Shown here piece by piece: positions 6,520 to 12,134 of a stretch of DNA of 12,134 bases. The notes under the pieces are model-generated. The model was given only the letters and a program-made list of their open reading frames with translations, did not search any database and was not told the origin of the DNA. The position numbers were made by a program, and so were the translations under genes. Source of the DNA: Bacillota bacterium (GTDB lineage: Bacteria > Bacillota > Clostridia > Lachnospirales > Anaerotignaceae); NCBI GenBank assembly GCA_023413275.1, contig JAEZPX010000254.1:1-12134 (forward strand), given 5' to 3'. How positions within the stretch are numbered: the stretch's first letter is position 1; every line of letters starts with the position of its first letter.

Positions 6520-7878
6520 ATGAATCAAGAATTAGAGAAAAGATATGGCCTTTTAACTGCAATTGCTATGGTAGTTGGTATTGTTATTGGCAGTGGCGTG
6601 TTTTTTAAGGCAGAAAAGGTTTTAGTTGCAACGGGAGGAAATCTAAGCCAAGGTATTTTGGCGTGGTTTCTGGGTGGTTTGGTTATGATTGCCTGTGCGT
6701 ACAATTTTGCAGTTTTGGCAACACACCATGAGAAGGTAAGCGGCATTGTTGACTATGCAGAAACAATGGTAGGAACAAAATATGGTTATTTTTTTGCATG
6801 GTTTATGGCTACAATTTATTTTCCGGCGATGACCTCTGTTTTAGCTTGGGTTTCTGCCCGTTATTTTTGTGTATTGTTGGGTTGGAACATTGTTGGACCT
6901 GAGGCAATGACGATTGCTGGATTATTTCTGGTAAGCAGTTATGTGCTTAATGCAATTTCCCCAAGATTGGCGGGAAAACTGCAAGTATCCACTACTATAA
7001 TTAAGCTCATACCATTGGCTCTAATGGCAGTAGTTGGAACCATTTTTGGTCTAAAAAGTGGTATTTTGATGGATAATTTTAATGGTACAGTACTTACTGA
7101 GGTAAAGGGAAATCCTTTGTTTACAGCAGTTGTGGGTACCAGCTTTGCTTATGAAGGTTGGATTTGTGCAACCAGCATCAATGCTGAGCTTAAAGATGCG
7201 AAACGTAATTTGCCATTGGCACTGGTGATTGGCACAGTATTTACCGTTTTGATGTATGTGCTTTACTATGTTGGCTTAGCTGGTGCAGTTGAAAACAGTG
7301 TGATGATGGAAGGCGGAGAAGCTGGGGCCAAAATCGCCTTTTCTACCGTATTTACGAATGCAGGTGGAACGTTGCTTTTTGTGGTTGTGGTTATTTCCTG
7401 TTTAGGTACTTTGAATGGTTTAATGTTAGCATGTACCCGTAGCTTTTACGCCATGGCTGCGAGAAATGAAGGCCCGATGCCTCATATTTTCAATGCGGTG
7501 GATAAGGTTACAAATATGCCAACCAATTCATCTGCGATGGGTGTATTAATGGCTGCAATATGGCTTACTTATTTTTATGGTGCAAATTTAACGGAACCAT
7601 GGTTTGGTCTGTTCTGCTTCGACAGTTCTGAACTGCCAATTATAACGATCTATGCCATGTATATACCTATTTTCTTAATGCAGATGAAAAAAGGCAAGGA
7701 ATTAGGAGGGTTTAATCGTTACGTAGCTCCAATTTTAGGAATAGTTGCAAGTTTATTTATGGTAGTTGCAGCGGTTGTTTCTTTAGGAAATGCAATCATT
7801 TATTACTTAATATTATTTGCAGTTATAATGTGCATTGGATTCGCTTTGAAAAACTACGGACACGAAAAAGCGAAATAA
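6520..7878 (+). CDS. APC-superfamily amino acid permease
   Basis: This 452-aa integral membrane protein belongs to the amino acid-polyamine-organocation superfamily, of the kind that includes L-type exchangers such as B. subtilis SteT. It should move one or more amino acids across the cytoplasmic membrane; the substrate cannot be told from sequence. About twelve hydrophobic segments are visible. The unwound first helix carries GIVIGSGVFF (20-29), whose GSG binds substrate carboxylate in the family. Helix 6 carries FAYEGW (209-214), followed by the loop ELKDAKRNLP (223-232) typical of LAT-type proteins. Length (440-460 aa) is normal. The start follows GGGGAGAGG at 6508-6516. The gene stands alone, divergent from the small membrane protein gene, with a structured leader upstream and a terminator-like stem after it. 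Confidence 0.9.
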   Translation: MNQELEKRYGLLTAIAMVVGIVIGSGVFFKAEKVLVATGGNLSQGILAWFLGGLVMIACAYNFAVLATHHEKVSGIVDYAETMVGTKYGYFFAWFMATIYFPAMTSVLAWVSARYFCVLLGWNIVGPEAMTIAGLFLVSSYVLNAISPRLAGKLQVSTTIIKLIPLALMAVVGTIFGLKSGILMDNFNGTVLTEVKGNPLFTAVVGTSFAYEGWICATSINAELKDAKRNLPLALVIGTVFTVLMYVLYYVGLAGAVENSVMMEGGEAGAKIAFSTVFTNAGGTLLFVVVVISCLGTLNGLMLACTRSFYAMAARNEGPMPHIFNAVDKVTNMPTNSSAMGVLMAAIWLTYFYGANLTEPWFGLFCFDSSELPIITIYAMYIPIFLMQMKKGKELGGFNRYVAPILGIVASLFMVVAAVVSLGNAIIYYLILFAVIMCIGFALKNYGHEKAK

Positions 7879-7978
7879 TTGAATTTAATCATGTATTATT
7901 CCTAATGATATGGCTATCCGATGTATTTTAAGGGAAGATGGTTGACTCTTTTTATAGGCCCATCAATGATAAACAAAG

Positions 7979-8042
7979 AAAAAGGCTCCCATTTAAATGG
8001 ATTTCAAGAACAAATCTTATAAATGGAAATAGGGCTTTTTTC
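7979..8042 (+). terminator. Imperfect terminator after the amino acid permease gene
   Basis: AAAAAG and a GC-containing segment at 7979-7990 pair with GGGC plus the T run at 8031-8041. Inside, CCATTTA (7988-7994) pairs with TAAATGG (8020-8026). The stem is broken by bulges, but the T run and position about 100 bases after the stop support a terminator. Confidence 0.55.
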
Positions 8043-8065
8043 TTATGTTGATTAGGCAGAAAAGG

Positions 8066-8093
8066 TTGACATATAGATGTTAAGTTGTATACT
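8066..8093 (+). promoter_or_regulatory. Near-consensus sigma-A promoter of the DUF134-mrp operon
   Basis: A perfect -35 box TTGACA (8066-8071) and -10 box TATACT (8088-8093) have a 16-base spacer. Transcription should begin near 8100, leaving a leader of about 30 bases. Confidence 0.87.
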
Positions 8094-8131
8094 GTAATAA
8101 GTAACATATGTCGAAAATGAGGAGGGACTTT

Positions 8132-8497
8132 ATGGCGAGACCAAGAAAGTGCAGAAAAGTATGCGCATTGCCTGAAAATTGCGGTTTTGCTCCAATGAAG
8201 GAGATGAACGATGAAAATCGTGTTATTATGGCGGTAGATGAATATGAAACCATCCGGCTGATTGATTTAGTTGGTTATACGCAGGAAGAATGCGCAGCTC
8301 AGATGCACATTGCCAGAACGACAGTACAGGGCATATATAACGAAGCAAGAAGAAAACTGGCAGATGCCTTGGTAAATGGAAAATCCCTTCACATTGAAGG
8401 CGGCGATTTCGACCTTTGCCAGGGTGATAGCTTGCATTGTGGAAAGAAATGCGAAAAATTTTGTTATAAGAAAAGAAATATTTCTAAGGAGATGTAA
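8132..8497 (+). CDS. DUF134 family protein with helix-turn-helix and cysteine clusters
   Basis: This is a 121-aa member of DUF134 (UPF0251), small predicted DNA-binding proteins. The start at 8132 is chosen over an in-frame ATG at 8108: AGGAGGG (8120-8126) is five bases before 8132 but downstream of 8108, and family members begin M-x-R-P-x-K, as here (MARPRK). The core is a sigma-70 region 4-like helix-turn-helix (about 37-80), with GYTQEECAAQMHIARTTVQ at 48-66. Cysteines cluster at both ends: Cys7, Cys11 and Cys17, then Cys96, Cys103, Cys107 and Cys111 (C-x6-C-x3-C-x3-C). This suggests a metal or Fe-S centre, but none is shown. It is the first gene of an operon with the Mrp-type ATPase two bases downstream, a common pairing in Clostridia. 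It may sense metal or cluster status, by inference. Confidence 0.88.
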   Translation: MARPRKCRKVCALPENCGFAPMKEMNDENRVIMAVDEYETIRLIDLVGYTQEECAAQMHIARTTVQGIYNEARRKLADALVNGKSLHIEGGDFDLCQGDSLHCGKKCEKFCYKKRNISKEM

Positions 8498-8499
8498 TT

Positions 8500-9324
8500 A
8501 TGAGTGAGAATTGTTCACATAACTGCGGAAGCTGTTCTTCCGACTGTTCAAGCCGAAAGCCGGCTGATTTTTTGGTGCCACCCAATGAGCATAGTGAAAT
8601 TAAAAAAGTAATTGCCGTAGTCAGCGGTAAAGGTGGCGTTGGGAAATCAATGGTGACTTCCTCCATGGCTGTTTTAATGAATCGGTTGGGCAAAAAAACA
8701 GCGATTCTTGATGCGGACATCACAGGTCCGTCTATACCAAAGGCTTTTGGGATGACACAGAAGGCTTATGGAACAAAAACTGAAATAATCCCTTGTGAAA
8801 CCAAAACAGGGATAAAAGTAATGTCTGTAAACCTTTTGTTGGACAATGAAACAGATCCTGTGGTATGGCGTGGGCCGATTATTGCGGAGACTGTTAAGCA
8901 GTTTTGGAAGGACGTTGTTTGGGGTGATGTTGATTATATGTTTATTGACATGCCACCAGGTACGGGAGACGTTCCTTTGACAGTTTTCCAATCCATCGCC
9001 ATTGACGGAATTATTATTGTTACATCTCCCCAGGAATTGGTAGGAATGATTGTGGATAAGGCTGTAAAGATGGCAGAAATGATGAATGTTCCAATATTAG
9101 GTATTGTAGAAAACCTTTCATATTTTGTTTGTCCCCAATGTAGTGAAGTACATAAAATTTTTGGGGAAAGCAATATAGATGCCATTGCAAAGAAACACAA
9201 TATACCTACAGTTTGCAAATTGCCCATTGATCCCAGTATTGCGGCACGTTGCGATAGAGGAGAAACTGAGGAATTAGAGGGAGAATGGTTATTGCCAATG
9301 GTTTCCTTTTTAGAAGAAAAATGA
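8500..9324 (+). CDS. Mrp/NBP35-family P-loop ATPase, iron-sulfur cluster carrier
   Basis: Mrp/ApbC/NBP35 proteins are dimeric ATPases that bind a [4Fe-4S] cluster between subunits and hand it to apo-proteins in the cytoplasm. The 274-aa protein has a deviant Walker A GKGGVGKS (43-50), a switch region DADITGPSIP (71-80), a Walker B-like FIDMPPGTGD (148-157), and the subunit-bridging CPQC (211-214). The first 16 residues add a second cysteine motif, C5-x3-C9-x2-C12-x3-C16. It resembles in concept the N-terminal ferredoxin-like motif of eukaryotic NBP35 but with different spacing. AAGGAG at 8486-8491 lies eight bases before the ATG, and only two bases separate it from the DUF134 gene, so the two are co-transcribed. 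A terminator follows at 9446-9494. Family membership is sure; the N-terminal motif's cluster binding is inferred. Confidence 0.93.
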   Translation: MSENCSHNCGSCSSDCSSRKPADFLVPPNEHSEIKKVIAVVSGKGGVGKSMVTSSMAVLMNRLGKKTAILDADITGPSIPKAFGMTQKAYGTKTEIIPCETKTGIKVMSVNLLLDNETDPVVWRGPIIAETVKQFWKDVVWGDVDYMFIDMPPGTGDVPLTVFQSIAIDGIIIVTSPQELVGMIVDKAVKMAEMMNVPILGIVENLSYFVCPQCSEVHKIFGESNIDAIAKKHNIPTVCKLPIDPSIAARCDRGETEELEGEWLLPMVSFLEEK

Positions 9325-9445
9325 CGGGACGCTACCATTATGCATAATAGATAAAAATAGAATTTCATGCTTAAAAAACAAAAGCGCTGAAGTTAGCTTT
9401 AAAAGTATTTTTGGGGAGCGCATGGCGTGTATAAACACAGCAAAG

Positions 9446-9494
9446 AAGAACAGGGTATTTAAACTTATTGTTTTTGATACCTCTGTTCTTTTTT
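9446..9494 (+). terminator. Terminator of the DUF134-mrp operon
   Basis: AAGAACAG (9446-9453) pairs with CTGTTCTT (9483-9490), continued by GGTAT with ATACC past one bulged T, around a loop of about 18 bases. Six T residues end it at 9494. Confidence 0.75.
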
Positions 9495-10079
9495 ATTTCT
9501 GGGGCAAAATATGTTTTGTTAAGCAACAGAACTCTCTAAATTCTTATGGTTCTGTTTTTTGTAAATATGTAATTATATCAGATGCTGAAATTAGTGTTTA
9601 GAAAATCTAATAATAAAATTAGAATTCTTATTTCATATTCTGAAAAGGTAAGATTATATTTTTAATTTGTTTAATTGAAATTACAATCATTTAATATTTG
9701 GAATATTGAGAGAAAAAGGTACTATGAACAAAAAAAGCTCTTAAACCTGTTTATTCGACAGGAAAGGAAAAGAAAATACTTAAAAATTGCTGTAAATATG
9801 CACAACGAGGTAAATATATGGTTTTTGTTTTAACTATGAATCGATAAAAATACAATAAAATGTTGAAAATGAGTTATTATTTAGTGCTATTATAGCAATA
9901 ATGCACCTAAAATTCGCTAAAATTTCGTTAAAATGTATCAAGTAGTTTGAAATAATAGCTTTCCATTTTTTGAGACTGAATGAATAAATTGAGTCAAAAA
10001 ATTTATGGTTTTTTAATAAAAATTGTACATTTTTGAGTAAAAAGGCTCATGTGACCTATTTTCATTTATAAAAAAATAC
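9495..10079. other. Long AT-rich gene-free region upstream of the symporter gene
   Basis: Nearly 600 bases without a supportable gene on either strand. Small palindromes occur: CCTGT/ACAGG at 9746-9762 and TGCTATTATAGCA at 9885-9897. The latter overlaps a possible extended -10 (TGC then TATTAT, 9888-9893) with TTGAAA 19 bases upstream (9863-9868). I see no riboswitch match. Confidence 0.45.
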
Positions 10080-10107
10080 TTGTTTTTTTGCTGTAATAAT
10101 ATAAAAT
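10080..10107 (+). promoter_or_regulatory. Candidate promoter of the alanine/glycine symporter gene
   Basis: TTGTTT (10080-10085) and TAAAAT (10102-10107) have a 16-base spacer. The region is AT-rich, so chance matches are likely. If used, it gives a leader of about 150 bases containing the hairpins at 10174-10199. Confidence 0.4.
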
Positions 10108-10173
10108 AGTAAATAGGTAACAGAATCTGAGGGAACATCTTTATTTTGTATTCGACAATAAAAATCATTCGTT

Positions 10174-10199
10174 ATCGTGGGGACGATGACTACTGTCAT
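10174..10199 (+). promoter_or_regulatory. Tandem hairpins in the symporter leader
   Basis: ATCGT (10174-10178) pairs with ACGAT (10183-10187) around GGGG. ATGAC (10186-10190) pairs with GTCAT (10195-10199) around TACT. The two stems share two bases, so they would compete or shorten each other. The function is not known. Confidence 0.35.
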
Positions 10200-10264
10200 A
10201 CAAAGAGTAAAGGTGATGGTTCTGACCGGTGAAATTATCTTATAATAATTTGGGAGGTAGTAAA

Positions 10265-11644
10265 ATGGAAGCAATTAATAATTTTGTGTCCACCATCAAT
10301 GGTTTTGTGTGGGGTCCTGTAATGCTGGTTTTGTTGTTTGGTACACACGTGTTCCTGACAATCAGAACAAAATTTGTTCAGAGACACATCGGTAAAGCAA
10401 TTAAACTTTCTGTAACAGCTGATAATGAGGCTGAAGGCGATGTTTCCGGTTTTGGTGCATTGGCAACTGCACTGGCTGCTACAATTGGTACAGGTAATAT
10501 TGTAGGTGTTGCAACAGCGGTAGCTTTAGGTGGCCCTGGTGCAGTTTTTTGGTGCTGGTTGACAGGTCTCTTCGGTATTGCAACAAAATACGGCGAAGCT
10601 TTGTTGGCAATTAAATACAGAGTGAAGGATAGCACCGGTTCTATGATTGGTGGTCCTATGTATGCTTTGGAAAGAGGTTTGGGACAAAAGTGGTTGGGCG
10701 TTTTATTTGCACTGTTTGCAGGTATTGCATGTTTCGGTATTGGCAATATGACACAGGCAAACTCCATTTCTACAATGGTTCGTGATAACTTTGGTTTCCC
10801 TACATGGATAACAGGTATTGTTATTACTGTTGCCACAGGTTTGGTTATTTTGGGTGGCGTTAAATCTATCGCTAAGGTTTGTGAGAAATTAGTACCCTTA
10901 ATGGCAGGTTTTTATATTTTAGGTTGTATTATTATTATTGTTATCAACGCTCCTTATATTGGTACTGCATTTAAGATGATTATTGGCAGTGCATTTACAG
11001 GTACTGCAGCTGGTGGTGGTTTTGCTGGAGCAACAGTAATGATGGCAATCCGTTTTGGTATTGCTCGTGGTTTGTTTACAAACGAAGCTGGTTTGGGTTC
11101 TGCGCCTATTGCAGATGCTGCTGCCATGACAAGAAATCCTGTTCGTCAGGCTTTGATTGCTATGTCCGGTGTTTTCTGGGATACAATTATTGTTTGTGCT
11201 TTGACAGGTTTGGTTTTGGTTACTTCTATTTTGAAAAATCCAGAAAGTATGGCAGGATTAAACGGTGGTGCTTTAACATCTGCTGCATTTAACCATATTC
11301 CAGTGGTTGGACCTATTGTATTAACAATTGGCTTGATTACATTTGCGTGGTCTACAATTTTAGGTTGGAGCTATTACGGCGAAAGATCTTGGGTATACTT
11401 AGTAGGTACAAAATCAGTTATGCCATTCCGTCTTGCATGGGTTATTGTAGTATTTATCGGTAGCGTTACGGCCCTTGACTTAGTATGGAATATTGCAGAT
11501 ACATTGAATGCTATGATGGCATTCCCTAACTTAGTTGCGTTACTAGGATTAAGTGGTGTAATTGTTTCTGAAACTAAGAAATATCTGTGGGATGACAATA
11601 TGGAAGGTTGGTCCACAGACGAAATCCCTACAGTAGATAGATAA
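10265..11644 (+). CDS. Alanine/glycine:cation symporter family protein (AGCS)
   Basis: This 459-aa integral membrane protein belongs to the AGCS family (TC 2.A.25; AlsT, DagA and AgcP are members), which imports alanine or glycine with Na+ or H+. The start at 10265 is preferred over an in-frame ATG at 10229 because GGGAGG (10252-10257) is correctly spaced for 10265. Family members also begin with a short segment followed by the hydrophobic WGPVMLVLLFGTHVFLTIRT helix, as here (16-35). Conserved segments include GTGNIVGVATAVALGGPGA (75-93), KYGEALLAIKYR (108-119), IGGPMYALERGLG (128-140) and ARGLFTNEAGLGSAP (267-281). About ten or more hydrophobic helices are visible, and length is typical. It is monocistronic with a strong terminator. 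Ion and substrate preference cannot be set from sequence. Confidence 0.95.
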   Translation: MEAINNFVSTINGFVWGPVMLVLLFGTHVFLTIRTKFVQRHIGKAIKLSVTADNEAEGDVSGFGALATALAATIGTGNIVGVATAVALGGPGAVFWCWLTGLFGIATKYGEALLAIKYRVKDSTGSMIGGPMYALERGLGQKWLGVLFALFAGIACFGIGNMTQANSISTMVRDNFGFPTWITGIVITVATGLVILGGVKSIAKVCEKLVPLMAGFYILGCIIIIVINAPYIGTAFKMIIGSAFTGTAAGGGFAGATVMMAIRFGIARGLFTNEAGLGSAPIADAAAMTRNPVRQALIAMSGVFWDTIIVCALTGLVLVTSILKNPESMAGLNGGALTSAAFNHIPVVGPIVLTIGLITFAWSTILGWSYYGERSWVYLVGTKSVMPFRLAWVIVVFIGSVTALDLVWNIADTLNAMMAFPNLVALLGLSGVIVSETKKYLWDDNMEGWSTDEIPTVDR

Positions 11645-11669
11645 TTCGGTGTTTTAAATCCCACGCAAG

Positions 11670-11697
11670 AAAGACGGCTTTTAAGCCGTCTTTTTTT
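11670..11697 (+). terminator. Rho-independent terminator of the symporter gene
   Basis: AAAGACGGC (11670-11678) pairs with GCCGTCTTT (11685-11693) around TTTTAA, and the T tract runs on to 11697. It lies 25 bases after the stop codon. Confidence 0.95.
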
Positions 11698-12032
11698 ATG
11701 CATTGAAATCTTTTTATCTTTAGATGAAAAAACTTCGGTTGACTTTATGTTTTAAATGAAATGAAAGCTATTTCTTCAAATCATAAAAATAATATTTTTT
11801 AGGATAACAAAACACATGGTTCAACAATAGTCTTCTAAAAAAACTGTATACTAAGATATAAAAAATTAAATTTATCAATTTTTTTATAACAAATTTCATG
11901 TTTTAGATGCAAAAAAAGAATAGAACTTATAATAATTTTAGAAAAAAATAAAAACACGTTAGAATAATTCGTTCATATTTTCGGAAAATTGTCTTGAAAT
12001 TTGTACAAAAAATGTCCTTCTGAAATACACAC
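11698..12032. other. Gene-free AT-rich DNA after the symporter gene
   Basis: More than 300 bases of very AT-rich sequence with many stops in all frames. I see no gene, RNA or repeat in it. It probably belongs to the regulatory region of a gene beyond the right edge. Confidence 0.5.
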
Positions 12033-12069
12033 TTGTATTTTGAAAAAAGTTATGTACAATGAATACAAG
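12032..12069 (+). promoter_or_regulatory. Possible promoter framed by an inverted repeat
   Basis: TTGTAT (12033-12038) and TACAAT (12055-12060) have a 16-base spacer. An 8-bp inverted repeat CTTGTATT (12032-12039) and AATACAAG (12062-12069) overlaps the -35 and the start region, which could be an operator. No gene follows within the window. Confidence 0.35.
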
Positions 12070-12134
12070 GTCTGAAGTTCTTAATTAAATACTTATTATT
12101 CCATATATAATAGTTCGTTTTATGAATATTATAG

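Noticed and set aside
8108..8131. Upstream ATG as start of the DUF134 protein
   Set aside because: The AGGAGGG site lies inside this extension and is correctly placed for 8132; the promoter start near 8100 would leave almost no leader for 8108.
9422..9601. 59-codon frame after mrp with GGGGAG before its ATG
   Set aside because: It reads straight through the strong terminator at 9446-9494, and the translation looks like non-coding sequence.
10171..10199. Guanidine-II (mini-ykkC) riboswitch, suggested by GGGGACGA
   Set aside because: That class needs ACGR loops closed by G/C-rich stems. Here no matching CCCC arm exists, and the ACGA bases fall in a stem arm.
10229..10264. Upstream ATG as start of the symporter
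   Set aside because: GGGAGG at 10252-10257 is inside the extension and fits 10265; the extra 12 residues are not typical of the family.
9325..10264. Glycine riboswitch upstream of the symporter
   Set aside because: I found none of the conserved glycine aptamer segments on the plus strand.
11980..12020. Rex-type operator, suggested by TTGT...ACAA spacing
   Set aside because: The inner bases do not follow the TTGTGA-N6-TCACAA pattern; the match is explained by AT-richness.

Overview
The window looks like a chromosomal segment of a low-GC, anaerobic Firmicute, most likely a member of the Clostridia. This rests on AT-rich intergenic DNA, strong AGGAGG ribosome-binding sites, consensus sigma-A promoters, an electron-transfer flavoprotein gene, and protein families typical of that class. 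The assignment to Clostridia is an inference; nothing here fixes the genus. I see no phage, transposon, CRISPR array, tRNA or rRNA, so this is mostly core genome with a few less-studied genes.

Layout, left to right. (1) 1-281: the 3' end of etfA and its terminator. (2) 282-1402: a gene-poor leader, then a promoter and a stand-alone small (p)ppGpp synthetase close to B. subtilis YwaC/RelP. (3) 1403-3013: a spacer with a possible AraC-type regulator remnant on the minus strand, a terminator-like hairpin and a possible 42-codon small ORF, then a 391-aa protein. That protein carries a degenerate JAMM/MPN-like domain, one membrane helix and a C-terminal LysM domain. (4) 3224-5816: promoter, secG, terminator, rnr (RNase R), terminator. 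(5) 5897-6229 on the minus strand: a 110-aa three-helix membrane protein of unknown function. (6) 6520-7878: an APC-superfamily amino acid permease whose leader contains two hairpins. (7) 8066-9494: a near-consensus promoter driving a two-gene operon, a DUF134 protein with cysteine clusters and a Mrp/NBP35-type P-loop ATPase with an extra N-terminal cysteine motif, followed by a terminator. (8) 9495-10264: long AT-rich gene-free DNA and a leader with tandem hairpins. (9) 10265-11644: an alanine/glycine:cation symporter and its terminator. (10) 11698-12134: gene-free DNA ending in a possible promoter framed by an inverted repeat.

The genes fall into short independent transcription units. secG and rnr are a conserved Firmicute pair (protein export and RNA decay), although the smpB gene that often follows rnr is absent. 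The DUF134/Mrp pair is likely an iron-sulfur carrier with a small partner or regulator. The two amino acid transporters and the Etf subunit fit an amino-acid-fermenting lifestyle, while the alarmone synthetase would link stress to growth control. The least explained items are the MPN-like/LysM membrane protein, the cysteine arrays of the DUF134/Mrp pair, and the structured leaders of the two transporter genes.
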